Shown here one piece after another: positions 54,111 through 64,000 of a DNA stretch of 64,000 nt; the stretch's first letter is position 1, and every line of letters starts with the position of its first letter. The notes beneath the pieces are model-generated. The model did no database searches. It was not told the origin of the DNA and was given only the letters and a program-made list of their open reading frames with translations. A program made the position numbers and the translations under genes. Source of the DNA: Branchipolynoe longqiensis. Taxonomy: Eukaryota; Annelida; Polychaeta; Phyllodocida; Polynoidae. The DNA lies in contig CM059187.1 in NCBI GenBank assembly GCA_030323885.1, forward strand, positions 82,606,027-82,670,026, written 5' to 3'.

Positions 54111-54292
54111 GTGATTCTGCCGTTGCCATGGTTATTGCAGGATGATCCGCAGGACATGGTGGTGTGAGTGTTGTCTTTGTGTACAGGTGTCTCCTCAGTG
54201 TTGGATCGTGGAACTGAGGCAGTGAATCGCTCCCTCCCTCGACCTCACCAATGGATCTGGACGAGATGTGGGGCAGTCCTACTAACACATCC
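54111..54292 (-). CDS. Probable exon, possibly the same host gene
   Basis: On the minus strand, TATTTGCAAACAG|GGATG is an acceptor (weak pyrimidine tract) and GCAGAATCAC|GTATGT a strong donor. The 182-bp exon is open in one frame: one base, 60 codons, one base. It includes DVLVGLPHISSRSIGEVEGG, SLPQFHDPTLRRHLYTKTTL and PADHPAITMATAES. It lies upstream of, and on the same strand as, the gene at 43-49 kb. Its phase 1 end does not fit 48623 (phase 0 start) directly, so another exon would have to intervene, or it is a separate gene. Unidentified. Confidence 0.5.
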
Positions 54293-54415
54293 CTGTTTGC
54301 AAATATATCCATAACCAGACTCCAACAACAAGAGGAATATATATTTGTTTCCTTTGGTAAATTAAGTTTATGAATATATATATTTTGTCAGTGCCAGTAA
54401 GTGTTACAGGTATAT

Positions 54416-54861
54416 GGGTTATTCTCTAAAACTGGGCACTACATATTTGGTCTCCACGTTACGATGCTGATAATTAACTCTTTCTTTTAGTGATAGCAAG
54501 TCAAATAATTATTGTAGCCTCATTCTATTAGGTGTGTTAGCAGTTCTAAATGTATTGAATCTATCCCACACAAAAAACATCAACATTATACTTGTATGAT
54601 TTTGTGCTAGAGTGAAAATATGATAATGTACACATTGACACCATGCATTTAGCCTAGCTTGTTTTCAAGTTATTTGTTGCAAGACATAACCTTGTTTGCT
54701 TAAGTTTAATTAATACAATCTTGGTTGACTTTGTTGTGTGTGTATGCTAAAATGATGTTCTGGATGTGTCTTTGATTTTCTTGTTACACAAGTCAATTTG
54801 TAGAAGAACTAAATAAAAGAGTGAAATATATTTCTTAGTGCCCAGTTTCAGAGAATGACCC
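54416..54861. mobile_element. MITE family O
   Basis: GGGTTATTCTCTAAAACTGG...GCACT at left and AGTGCCCAGTTTCAGAGAATG...ACCC at right form a terminal inverted repeat of about 25 bp. A possible end fragment (GGGTCACTCTCCTGAAAACTGG) is at 39770. AT-rich interior. Confidence 0.75.
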
Positions 54862-55621
54862 AGATAGGTATTTACACTTTTTGTTTAGAAGATTTCTACA
54901 GTAAATTGAAGTGTGAAGTAAATTCGGAAATTAATGTGTACACAATGCAATAAGTAATGAGTATGAGGTCAATTAAATCAGTTTACATTTACATGCAAGG
55001 TTTTACTTGTTGGTTTACGATTTCCAATTCAATATATACTAATACATTGAATCGCTTAGTCTTAGTTCAATGTGATCAGATCCTCTCATATTTATTATGT
55101 TGTTTTGTATGCAGTAGGATTTAGGTGTTAGTTGGGATATTTGTGTGTTAGCAAGTGAGGATGTCTTGACTATTGATTGGTTCTGTAGATAAATAAGTCA
55201 ATTGCGAATAAAATCTAGCTCACAGGAACTGTGGTTTAATTATAAAAGGAAGCACATGACATTGAGAAATAGAGGGGGTGTAATGACATACAGAAGGCTT
55301 GCACCTGTCTACATTGTGCTTATTTACCTATTTGTTGATTTATTTCTCACTGTTTTGAGCAGTTTGGCCTCAGAAGTTGTTGTTAAAGTGCTGAAATGAA
55401 ACACATTGGATGTAAACTGCCCAGAACCACTCAGAACACAAGGAAAATGATGTTACTGCATCAGCATACATTCGCAACAGGGCTAGGCAAGGGGCTCATA
55501 ATCCAAGATGGCTGATTGCTGACCTCTGACCATTGAGTGATGACGTCACATGCACACCCTCTATATGTATATGGTGACATATACATGGATGTTTTTGTGC
55601 GTGTGTGTGGTGTTTGGATTG
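54862..55621. other. No gene seen
   Basis: AT-rich. A 65-codon plus-strand frame at 55202-55399 has no support. Around 55500-55560 there is a short GC-balanced patch without splice-bounded frames. Confidence 0.4.
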
Positions 55622-55993
55622 TTTCAATCAATAGGATACAGCTATAATAGGCCTTGGACCTGTTAGCCACTCTTAATTAATAGAAATGGAGACAGTTCTT
55701 CAGATGTGGTGGATCATAGCAACTGTCACTGGCTCCAAAATATATGTAATGCTTGACCAGTATGCATCCAGTCGGGACTTGAAACATTTCACCAATTCCG
55801 CTGCTACGACACTCTCCGGCTGGTCATTCCACAGGTCAACCACCCTAAAGCCGAAAAAGTTGTGTCGCAGGTCCAGTCTGGATTACAGCTTCCTCAGCTT
55901 CAGGGAGTGTCCCTTGGTCCTGGTGTTGGAGTTTCTGATAAGGGGGCTGCCTGTCTTGTAGATACAATGGAGATATTTGAATACTTCAATCAT
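55622..55993 (-). mobile_element. CR1-like LINE 3' fragment
   Basis: Closely matches 51045-51420 from the AATCAATAGG tail through the C-terminal coding region (same RHNFFGFRVVDLWND-type frame), then stops at a poly-C run (55995-56009). Confidence 0.82.
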
Positions 55994-56054
55994 ACCCCCC
56001 CCCCACCCCCCATTGGCACCTCTTTTCTAATAGTGTCGGGTGGGAAGGGTTCTT

Positions 56055-56155
56055 GCCTTAGTAAATGTGTGTGTTAGTAAACGGTTAGTAAATGGGTGTG
56101 TTAGTAAAAGGTTAGTAAAATGGTGTATTAGTAAAAGGTTAGTAAAAGGGTGGGG
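56055..56155 (+). repeat. Short minisatellite
   Basis: Four to five copies of GGTTAGTAAAAGGGTG followed by TGTTAGTAAA, about 23-26 bp each. Confidence 0.7.
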
Positions 56156-56246
56156 AACCGGGTGTGTCGTTGGAAAGCAGCCATGTGAAACGAGGCAGAA
56201 AGTAGACACAGTTTCCTTCAATGACTATCGCGCACAGGGGCTAAAC

Positions 56247-56248
<2 letters not shown>

Positions 56249-56300
<52 letters not shown>
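56249..56300. repeat. (TA)n microsatellite
   Basis: Uninterrupted TA dinucleotides; a second tract lies at 56573-56599 on the other side of a MITE. Confidence 0.9.
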
Positions 56301-56301
<1 letters not shown>

Positions 56302-56303
<2 letters not shown>

Positions 56304-56572
56304 GTCAGGATCACGAAAAGAGGCCAATTGGTGGAATTTGTCGGCGTCGAGCTTGGATGTCTGCGTCGATCGGTATTATTATAATTTTGCATTGACATAG
56401 GTATTGGAAAGCCTTTAAATTTATCTTGAATGTAAAGGTCGAGAAAGTACAACAACCTGATTTGTTTCTAGGATAATATAATATAAAACAAAGAAATGTA
56501 CGAGACTTTAAGAATTGCGATGCCGACATCTTCACTTGACCACCGATTGGCCCGTTTTCGTGAGGCTGACTC
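56302..56572. mobile_element. MITE family J, copy 2, in (TA)n
   Basis: GGGTCAGGATCACGAAAAG to TTTTCGTGAGGCTGACTCA, with (TA)n on both sides. Single-centre form of the element at 23055-23527. Confidence 0.8.
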
Positions 56573-56599
56573 ATATATATATATATATATATATATATA

Positions 56600-57690
56600 A
56601 CCGGTATGGGATGGTGAATGCCCACTCCTAGTGGCGCCACATAAGAGCAATCTTTGCCACAACACATAGAGCTAATGGAGTTAGTTATATATAGATAGCA
56701 GTCTACTGGATATAGTTTTACTGTTTATATTCCCATAACTTCATCATACAGCACATACATAAATAATGTATGAAGTTTAACATCCGTCCCACAGTGACGG
56801 TATATAATTATGTTGGCGTTTCGCGTTTGGCCGCGCGCTGAGGGTGTCAGCGGCGAGAAGAGGAACTAGCGTCAACAAATGCAAGGTGGCTTGTCCTTTG
56901 TTTACACTCCAATAATAGAACCTATATATTGCAGGTGGATACATATACATTATGCATACCAATATATATATATCCATATGTGTTTTTTATATTAATAAAT
57001 TACTATATAGATGTGGATTAGATGCATATCACTGCATATCGCATGACGTCACAGACAGTGTATAAATTTATTGAGTGGGGTGTCATTCAAATATGAGAAA
57101 AAATAGTCCCTATGAAAAACATTAAGGATAGTAAATTTGAGTATCGTGAAAAGCAGAAGTGGGACAAATGACTATTACCCCCATCTGTGTATATGCATTG
57201 AAAAAGGCGCTAATATCAACTTCATATAACATCAACACCAAAAACTACAGCTGGCCAGCATTGAAAACAAGCCTGGGTACCCGGGCTTACATGCTATGGA
57301 CAGTATAAATACAGCCTCAATAAAAAAAATATATATAGTGGTTGTTTATTGTAAGCGACCAGGTAATATGTAACTAATATATAAGTCAGAAGAGTGACCT
57401 TAGATGTTGCCATGCTGTAAAACCCCAACAACCAATCAATCAAGTTCCACCGGTCCCTCAGGAAGCACACTACCTGGGACCCAGTATGTCGGCCCGCAGC
57501 TTCAGCTTACACACAGAAGGGGGTGGGTGGCGGGGGGCAGGGGGCTGCAGCGGGTGGGTGGTGGAGGGGAGGGATGAGGAGACAGTGAATACACATACAT
57601 CATGACACATGAAGTGAAATTTTATCTCATGTAAAATAGTTGTTAGGACAATTTCACTTTAATCTGCATTGGTCGTAATGCTCGCATTGC
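56600..57690. other. No gene seen
   Basis: AT-rich to 57390; SINE-1 tail fragment at 57393-57441 (GACCTTAGATGTTGCCATGC); inverted repeat Y copy at about 57440-57525; then a G-rich stretch at 57520-57580 (GGGGGTGGGTGGCGGGGGGC) with G-quadruplex potential. Confidence 0.5.
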
Positions 57691-57850
57691 GTTTGATGCG
57701 AGGAAAGGAAGAGACCCTCCCCCCGCCTGTCCTGCCGTCGCGCAGCTTTCTCACCTGCCCTGTCATCCGCCCCTCAGCTTTCTCCCGTGCCCCTCGCCCT
57801 GCCCCGCCGCTTTCTCACCTCCCCTGCCCTCGCCGTTCAGCTCCCTCCCT

Positions 57851-57880
57851 TATAAGGCCGCCCGCCGGCCTCCCTCAGTC
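57851..57880 (+). promoter_or_regulatory. TATA box and initiator of the DIRS-like element
   Basis: TATAAGG at 57851-57857 with CTCAGTC, an initiator-like motif, 23-29 bp downstream. It is preceded by duplicated GCTTTCTCACCT stretches. The gag ATG lies about 100 bp further on. Confidence 0.55.
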
Positions 57881-57973
57881 ACTCGCCTTCCAGCCGTCCT
57901 CCCTGCAGCACCAATTTCTGCTTTGGCTACCTTCACCTCGGACTGCTCCAACACCCTCGGGCCGACCCACATC

Positions 57974-59116
57974 ATGCCTGGAAACGGCAAAGGCAAAGGA
58001 CGCAAGGGAGCCCGGACAACCGCCGTGGGCACGCCGGGACCCTCCTCGGGCACGGCGGGAGGCGCCTCACCTGCCTCGGCCCCGGGTTCCCCTCCGGCAC
58101 CTAGGGACCGACCCTCGGGCACTGACGCCGCCATACTCCAGGCACTGCAGCAGATAACCAGCCGCCTGGACGTCCTCGAGTGCGGGGCCGCCCTCGGGAC
58201 CCAGGAGACCCCCCCGCCCGCGCCGAGGCGGTGGCCGGCCTACAGCTCGCCGCCCATCCCAGCACCTCGGGCGCACGTCCTCGGGGGGGCTCACCCTCTG
58301 CTGCCACCTCAAGCGCCGCTCCCGGGGGCGGTCCACCCGCAGTATGAGCGCTATAGCCGCCTTACTGCGCAGTCGTCGGCCGCCCCGCCCCCGGCCTACC
58401 TCCAGGAGGCCGTCGACCATACCCCGGCATCAGCGGCCGACGCCGTAAGAGAGATCCTGGCGTCGGCCGAGGCGCACCACACCGGGAGAAGAAAGGGTAT
58501 CTCCCCCGACTACCTCTTCCCCTCTGACCTCGTGGAAACGGGGCCTGAACGCAAGTCGGTAAAGAGGGGCGAGGCCACCAAAGACGAGTACAGCCTCACC
58601 CTCACCACCCTCGTCAGCCACCCAAGCTTCCCTGCACACTCCCTGCCAGGCCTGCACCACCACACCCTCACCGTGCTCAGGGACAACCTGGTCTATCCGT
58701 GGCCTACCGTCCGCTGGTACTCGGAGACGATCTTCACCTGGATCGCGGACGGCAGGCTCCCCCACGTATGGCATGATCCGGTTGCCCTGAACCTGGTGAG
58801 AATGGAGGTTCTCACCATGCCGCCCCCCAGGCCGTCCCGACAGTACCAGCCCCCCGAGGCGCGGACCTTCCCCGAGGCGCACAGCAGCCCCGGACCGAAG
58901 CCGACACCCGCATCACCTACAACCGAGAGGCTCACGGGGCTCCCTGCGCCGCCTGGAACCGCGAGCCCACCTCGTGCGATCGGGCCCCTGTCGGCATTCT
59001 CACCATGCACAGCGAGGCCCTGTGCCTCACCAAGCAAGCCCGTGAGCGCTAGACCCCGGCCGCCTCGGCGGATTTTTGACCCACAGGCCTCCCCCGGCCG
59101 GCCCGGGGGGCCATAA
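57974..59116 (+). CDS. gag-like protein of the DIRS-like element, 380 codons, 3' frameshifted
   Basis: I start at the first ATG in frame (57974), downstream of the TATA/initiator; the frame is open upstream to 57923 without an ATG. Residues 1-20 are basic (GKGKGRKG); a Pro/Ala-rich stretch holds a short helix (AAILQALQQITSRLDVLE). The conserved-looking core, about residues 155-275, includes DAVREILASAEAHH, SPDYLFPSDLV, KDEYSLTLTTLV and TVRWYSETIFTWIADGRLPH, resembling the gag domain of DIRS-group elements. Another frame at 58900-59010 encodes PCAAWNREPTSC then CRHSHH, a CCCH-like finger that should end this protein. Small indels near 58870 and 58987 have moved it out of frame, so the C-terminus given here is probably not original. 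Confidence 0.65.
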   Translation: MPGNGKGKGRKGARTTAVGTPGPSSGTAGGASPASAPGSPPAPRDRPSGTDAAILQALQQITSRLDVLECGAALGTQETPPPAPRRWPAYSSPPIPAPRAHVLGGAHPLLPPQAPLPGAVHPQYERYSRLTAQSSAAPPPAYLQEAVDHTPASAADAVREILASAEAHHTGRRKGISPDYLFPSDLVETGPERKSVKRGEATKDEYSLTLTTLVSHPSFPAHSLPGLHHHTLTVLRDNLVYPWPTVRWYSETIFTWIADGRLPHVWHDPVALNLVRMEVLTMPPPRPSRQYQPPEARTFPEAHSSPGPKPTPASPTTERLTGLPAPPGTASPPRAIGPLSAFSPCTARPCASPSKPVSARPRPPRRIFDPQASPGRPGGP

Positions 59117-59473
59117 CCGGCACCTCACCTATACCTCCGCCGACAACCCCTTGACCTCCACCGACAACCCCGTAAAGACCACCGTCCGAAACGCCACCCA
59201 GAGCACAGCCGGGGACCATCACCTCGCGCCGCAGGCCCCAGACGCCGCCTACACTGACCACAAACCCTCCCGAGACACCACAGCCGCCGACCTCCACGCC
59301 CACCATCACGACCTCCACGACACTGCCTTCCTCAACCCCCCCCGACCCGACCCCCACTCCCACCAGCCCTGAGGACTTCGCTGCCTCCCTCTCCGACCCT
59401 CGCCGCACCTCCTCACCGCAGCTCTCCAGGGAGCAGGCCTCCCCAACTTGTTGGCCGCCCGGATCCCTGTTGA

Positions 59474-59691
59474 CGTAGGCCCCGGACTCACCACACCCAG
59501 AGCTTCACCCTCCACAGCCTCCGCCGAGGCGCCGCCCACGCCGGGGTGCCCCTGGCCAACATCCTGGCGCAGGGCACCTGGACCTCAGAGGCGGTCTCCG
59601 CCTCGTGCGCCGCCTCGCCCCTTGGGCGCGCCTCGAGCCCTCTCCTCCTTTTTGGTGGAGGGCTCCTCGGCGCCCCTCCCCTGAACTCTAA
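59474..59691 (+). pseudogene. Tyrosine recombinase C-terminal remnant
   Basis: The frame reads FTLHSLRRGAAHAGVPLANI then LAQGTWTSEAVSAS. HSLR supplies the His and second Arg of the R-H-R-Y set (His at 59513-59515, Arg at 59522-59524), and GTWTSEAV is the strand before the catalytic tyrosine. A one-base shift at about 59603 removes the tyrosine codon from frame; the other phase then runs to TAA at 59689-59691. The N-terminal two thirds of the enzyme, and the whole reverse transcriptase, are absent just upstream, where only short frames separate it from the gag region. Non-functional. Confidence 0.75.
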
Positions 59692-59734
59692 GCTCCCACG
59701 AGCTCCTGCTACCCTAGTTAAGTTATACGTTATC

Positions 59735-59836
59735 GCTCCTTCTGAGCTCCTCTTTTTACTCTCCTTGTCCTATCTTGTTTATACGCTCGCTCCTTCTGAG
59801 CTTCCTCTCTGTACTCTCCTGTTGTATAGCTTGTAT
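59735..59836 (+). repeat. Tandem duplication in the DIRS-like 3' region
   Basis: GCTCCTTCTGAGCTCCTC...CTCTCCTTGTCC... occurs at 59735 and again at 59788 (GCTCCTTCTGAGCTTCC), about 53 bp apart, diverged. Confidence 0.65.
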
Positions 59837-59842
59837 GATGTT

Positions 59843-59864
59843 GAGGCGTCCCAATAAACGCCTC
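59843..59864 (+). terminator. Poly(A) signal in a hairpin loop
   Basis: GAGGCGT and ACGCCTC form a 7-bp stem whose loop holds the AATAAA (59853-59858), followed by TTTTTT. It would place the polyadenylation signal in the loop just before the 3' inverted terminus. Confidence 0.55.
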
Positions 59865-59999
59865 TTTTTTCCACCCCCGCCTTGCCTTCTTCCTTTTCGC
59901 GCATCAGACACAAATTCATTCAATAATGCTACCAAAGTTATTTATTCAACACTAGGCACGTGGGTATAGGCACAAACTGAGTTTAAAATGCAGGCTCTA

Positions 60000-60781
60000 T
60001 AGACCTATTTCATATGACGTCAGCATTGGTATCTAGGTCAGTGCACGCGCCTCTTGGCTGCAGGACGACACACTGATACACTGTCACACTGCAAACTCAA
60101 TGGCTATGAGCAATCTTCATAGAGAAAAGGTGAAATATCTCTAAAACTACACCACCTAGAAACAAACTGCATGGTACAAATATAGAAAACATATTCAACG
60201 AATAGATTATATTAAATTTATACGCTAGGGTTCTACCTTGCTATTAATTTTGAATAAAATAGGCGTTTTGCACAGCGCGTACCGGCAAACTCAATATGCA
60301 TTGTCAATGGCCGTGAGCAACCTTCCTACAGAAAAAGTGAAATATCTCTAAAACCACACGACCTAGAAACAAACCGCCTGGTACACATATAGAAAACATA
60401 TTCACCGAATAGATTATATTAAATATATATGGTTAGGATTCTGCATTTCTATTAATTTTGAATAAAATAGACGTTTTGCATGGCGCGTACCGGCAAACTC
60501 AATGCATTGTCAATGGTCATGAGCAATATTCCTACAGAAAAAGTGAAATATCTCTAAAACCATACCACCTAGAAACAAATCGATTGGAACACATATAGAA
60601 AACATATTCAACGAACAGATTATATTAAATTTATATGGTTAGGTTTCCGCATTTCTATTAATTTTGAATAAAATATACGTTTTGCACTGTGCATACCGGC
60701 AAACTCAATGGCAGTGTGCCTTCGTTCTGCAGCCAAGCTGCGCCCGCATACACAATGTTTATAAACATTGAAAGGGGTCTA
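60000..60781. mobile_element. Palindrome-flanked 206-bp satellite element, locus 3
   Basis: Outer inverted ends TAGACC...TTTCA and an inner arm CTTGGCTGCAGGACGACACAC (complement at 60707-60737) flank three satellite units beginning GCAAACTCAATGG at 60090 and repeating with GTGAGCAA, GAAATATCTCTAAAAC, AAACATATTCA and TTTTGAATAAAATA blocks. The core opens and closes at the same CAAACTCAATGG boundary as locus 1, but the inverted ends are unrelated. Confidence 0.75.
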
Positions 60782-60827
60782 CAGTGAATGCTATGGTTGA
60801 GAGGATGGCCATTCTGAGGCTCTAATG

Positions 60828-60935
60828 TGTAAGCTCCAGCAGTGACCCGGCGTGTTGGTTCTCAGTTCTAGCCCTATCTGAGGAACCAGGAGAAATCGGA
60901 ATACCCATATTATCAGGGGTCCCAGTGATCAAAAT
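60828..60935 (+). repeat. Repeat Y, diverged copy
   Basis: GTGTAAGCTCCAGCAGTGACCCGG and GAGGAACCAGGAGAAATCGG recall 8345-8470. Confidence 0.4.
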
Positions 60936-61715
60936 AAAACAATCTCTGCAAAGCTAGAGGGATGCGGGGGCCTGCCCCCAAAACAATAATGTTTAAACCT
61001 ATGATTAAAATGGTACAATCTGGCACCTACTTGGACATATTTTGGCCTTGAAATTCCAGCTGTTTTAAGATTAACAAATAAGTAAAAGTCTTAGTTTCTT
61101 TTCGTGGACAGGATTTATTCCACGCCGATTTGGAAACTCAGCTTTTGCTGAAATCAGCGATTTTGCTGAGAAATAGGATCCCTGATTATAGATAAAAGAA
61201 AGTACATCTATTGTAATGAATCTAATGTTGGCCGGCGTTGCTAGATTTTGTTTTCTTTTTTTTCTGTGATCCACAAAAACCATAATAATTTATCATCATT
61301 CACTCAAGATTCAATTCAAACATATATAATTGGGTAGTACAGATTTGGAAAGAGGGGTGTGGGAGGGCCTGAAAGGAGAGCGAGTGTTATAATATAACCC
61401 TAACAATTAAATTATCATCATTGTTCCGCGTTACGGCAGTTGGAAATATGAAACATATGGAACCCCATAACTAACACCGGAACACCGTAATAACATCAGG
61501 TAAAAGGGTCAGTGGTAAGCTTGCTGTGTGACGGTGGAGGCAATATGACACATATTGAGGGTTGATATAGGTGTCCCGGATTGACCCATCGTTACATGGA
61601 ACCACAGTTGTAATCGTCGTCTAGTAAATACCAATATGCCTGTCGTACACTAGACAACAGTGTGTCAATGACTGAACCGTCACCTCATCATTTGGCTAGG
61701 TTGCAGGTCAATGTT
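60936..61715. other. No gene seen
   Basis: AT-rich; the minus-strand frame at 61071-61283 has no support. Confidence 0.4.
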
Positions 61716-62019
61716 ACCGAATCGAGAGAGCACATGCTTCCCGTACGAAAGGTCGGGAGTTTGTTTCCCAGTTGAGTCAAACCAATGACTTACACAATTA
61801 ATACTTGGCAGTTCCTAGCTTGGCACTCGACAATAATAGGATACGGCAAGGACTGGTTAGTTTAGTGTCAGGATAATGTGACTGAGTGGAATATTAGGTC
61901 ATGATGCCGTTGGCTTGGTCTCACAGTGGGCAGCACTTTAAATTTGCCATCAGTGCGCACTGTCACAAGTCGATACCCATCCGGATATGAACGTAGATGT
62001 TGCTAGGACGAAAAACAAA
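61716..62019 (+). mobile_element. SINE-1 copy
   Basis: Head CCGAATCGAGAGAGCACATG with a degraded B box (GGGAGTTTGTTTCCC); body ATGTGACTGAGTGGAATATTAG; tail GTTGCTAGGACGAAAAAC. Confidence 0.78.
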
Positions 62020-62284
62020 GTAAAGCAAATTACATAAACCATCTTCTAATTGTCGTGTTTTATTCGGCGGCCATTACAAAACATTATGCACACGTAGATC
62101 TGTATTTACCACACAATTTGTCTACTCTTGTTCCCTTGTGTTAAGGTATATATAACAATGCAGTGTCCATTCCCCCTCCATGCTTGATAATAGTATGATT
62201 ATGCCTTGTTCCTCGCATTATTATCCTTTGGCATGGAATAGGTCCGTTATCTCCTAACGTGTAAAACAGGTTTTTTTCCGGTTT
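62020..62284. other. No gene seen
   Basis: AT-rich without recognised repeats. Confidence 0.35.
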
Positions 62285-62385
62285 TTTTGGTAAATGGATT
62301 TTATTCATATAACTCTTTTGTCAGTCCCGTAGCACTGGTCTTCTTCCGGCCGTACATTCTACAGGTATCTTGTTATTTACACAAT
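62285..62385 (-). repeat. Interspersed repeat X, copy 3
   Basis: The plus strand shows GTAGCACTGGTCTTCTTCCGG, the complement of the block shared with 13985 and 28140. Confidence 0.5.
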
Positions 62386-63947
62386 TAAAAACAAAAGTGT
62401 ACATGATTTATATAATGTCTTGAAATGTGAAGTAGATTCTGAAAGTAAAGGGCAATCTTGCAAGCTGATATAATCAGTTGGTTATATATTTTTACTAATT
62501 TGCTTAGATATCCATTAGGTTGATAAGTAAAACTTCCGCCATTTTAGTCATTAGTAACTTTAAAGATAAATAATTAACTTTAGAGATATTTATAATGAAA
62601 TTATGGAAAATAATGTGTGGTGTGCACACTCGTTGAAGCCAAGTGGAATTCACCATTGCTGTGTTAACCAGGGCATATGACTGCACGTAAAACCAAGTTC
62701 TCATGTTCCCCAAAGGAATTGTTCATGGTGGTTCGCCAACATGGGTAATTTGCACGCGAACAGGGAGCCCTATGGTGGGGCCACCTGGTTTTGAATCCTC
62801 CAACCGGCCCCCGCTAGTGGTCTCGCCCAGAACCACCCTCATGAGACTCTGATGTCACGATCCCATCTCACGAGACTCTGATGTCACGAACCCCTCCTCG
62901 CAAATCAGGGAGCCTCCAACCTTCACTTCCAACCCGGCAGCCAGATGAGCACCTCAACAACTCAACTCAACTCAACTCAGCCACCCACCCAACCCTTCAA
63001 ACGAACATTCAAAGGTGTGGGGTTGAGGGCCTGAGTCAAACATTCACACCGATCAAACCTTATACTGATATACTGTACTCACTATCAAATTAACTTGTGT
63101 TCAGTAAAATTCCATAACATGGGCTCCTTGTTCGCATTGTAAAATATCATCCAATGGTGCTTTTTTATTGGTGCTGTTCATGACCATCGATACCATTACA
63201 TAATCCCACAATTTTTCTAAATGGTTGTTGGTAAATTGCACTGTAAGTAAATAAACTCACCCTGTTCAGACTCCGAAGGCAAACATAATTTTAAATGCAA
63301 AATGCGGCTACAGAGGGGAATATGGTGCATGGTATTTTCCACTAGGTGTCACTGGTTTAATTACGCCAGTGACTCGGGTCAAACCAGATAAGTCAATACA
63401 CTTGTCTGTTGCAATTGGTCAAAACATTCACCGTCATAAATGAACAACTCCAGTGTTCGCTAACTGTTTGAGCACGGGTGCTGAAATCTTACCTTTCACA
63501 AATTTACCTTTGATAACCACTTTTTCACGAAAAGATATTTTGTTTGAATATCTTGCAGTAAAACCTACCTTTATAGCTTGGTTATTTCAATTATACACAA
63601 AACAACCGGATCTTTAGCTTATCCTTATATTAAGCATATACACTAGTACATGAGGCTACCTTGGTCACACTACCTTAAAGATAATCACTATGACAGTGTT
63701 AATTAGCTCCTTGCACTGTGCTAAGCTATATTCAATAAACTGAATACATTGTATACCAAGGATTATATAATAAACATACAATTTATATAATGGATAGGGT
63801 ACTAAAGTAGGACTTACAAGAGTTGATCAACGAAGTTTGTACATATATATTATGTACAGTAAAGACACTCTCCACCTGTTTGAAAATATCAGAGTATTTA
63901 TTGTTATATTTTGTCTACAAATATTAAGTGAATTACATTCGCTTAGG
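62386..63947. other. No gene seen; short duplications
   Basis: ATGAGACTCTGATGTCACGA is tandemly repeated at about 62840-62890, and CTCAA pentamers repeat at 62955-62977. The rest is AT-rich without exons I can support. Confidence 0.45.
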
Positions 63948-64000
63948 CCGGACGGGATGGCCAAATCAGTAAGAGCTCTGGCGGGAGGTCGTGGGTTTGA
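63948..64000 (+). mobile_element. SINE-1 head, cut by the window edge
   Basis: GGACGGGATGGCCAAATCAG then TAAGAGCTCTGG and GTCGTGGGTTTGA, the start of the tRNA-like head; the rest lies beyond the window. Confidence 0.75.

Larger units (their letters stand above)
57691..59909 (+). mobile_element. DIRS-like tyrosine-recombinase retroelement, internally deleted
   Basis: A strikingly GC-rich 2.2-kb block in AT-rich surroundings. Its ends are inverted: GTTTGATGCGAGGAAAGG at 57691 and the complement of GTCTGATGCGCGAAAAGG at 59909, with no obvious target duplication, as for DIRS elements. Inside are a gag-like ORF, a shifted CCCH-type zinc-finger remnant, and the last part of a tyrosine recombinase (HSLRRGAAHAGV). 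Reverse transcriptase, RNase H and most of the recombinase are missing, so it is a deletion derivative that could move only with help. Ngaro-type is less likely because termini are inverted. Confidence 0.78.

Overview
The window is nuclear DNA of a metazoan, most likely a mollusc. Four things point there. Introns are spliced at GT/AG sites. Interspersed repeats are very dense. CR1-like LINE fragments are present. At 53.7-54.0 kb there is a SINE whose tRNA-like head, 'toggle' body and GTCGTTAAATAAAAC tail match a SINE type I know as widespread in molluscan genomes. No bacterial operon, rRNA, intact tRNA gene or CRISPR array is seen. Nearly all long open frames are by-products of simple-sequence arrays or transposons.

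Layout. 0-3 kb: nested pogo-like MITEs, a SINE, a 538-bp solo LTR and a foldback element. 3.1-8.2 kb: a G/T-rich minisatellite with a 12-bp unit and a higher-order period of about 1.8-2.0 kb. 8.3-25 kb: mixed MITEs (many with TTAA or TA target sites), tRNA-head SINEs and two copies of a roughly 500-bp LTR-type miniature element whose LTR carries a tRNA-like promoter. 25.5 kb: a probable host exon. 25.9-27.2 kb: a TGTGN pentamer array. 28-32 kb: a palindrome-flanked 206-bp satellite element and another possible host exon. 32-42 kb: SINEs, a third copy and a solo LTR of the miniature element, nested TTAA elements, a LINE ORF2 tail and a CpG-rich palindromic element inside a minisatellite. 43-54 kb (minus strand): an uncharacterised host gene with three exons in matching phase, a probable fourth, and a separate exon candidate. 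55-60 kb: CR1 fragments, (TA)n, and a GC-rich, internally deleted DIRS-like tyrosine-recombinase retroelement. 60-64 kb: another 206-bp satellite element, SINEs and unassigned AT-rich DNA.

How it fits together. Insertions nest inside one another, so relative ages can be read: LTRs inside MITEs, a TTAA MITE inside another TTAA MITE, and LINE debris inside a MITE. Three features deserve most attention. First, the TRIM-like element: about 180-bp LTRs bearing a tRNA-Gln-like pol III promoter, a PBS-like and a PPT-like site, and 4-bp GTAT duplications at two insertions, including a solo LTR. Second, three loci share one 206-bp satellite core but each is bounded by a different inverted repeat. Third, a deleted DIRS-like element keeps gag, inverted termini and the recombinase tail. 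The host gene on the minus strand is real by splice phase, but I do not recognise its family.
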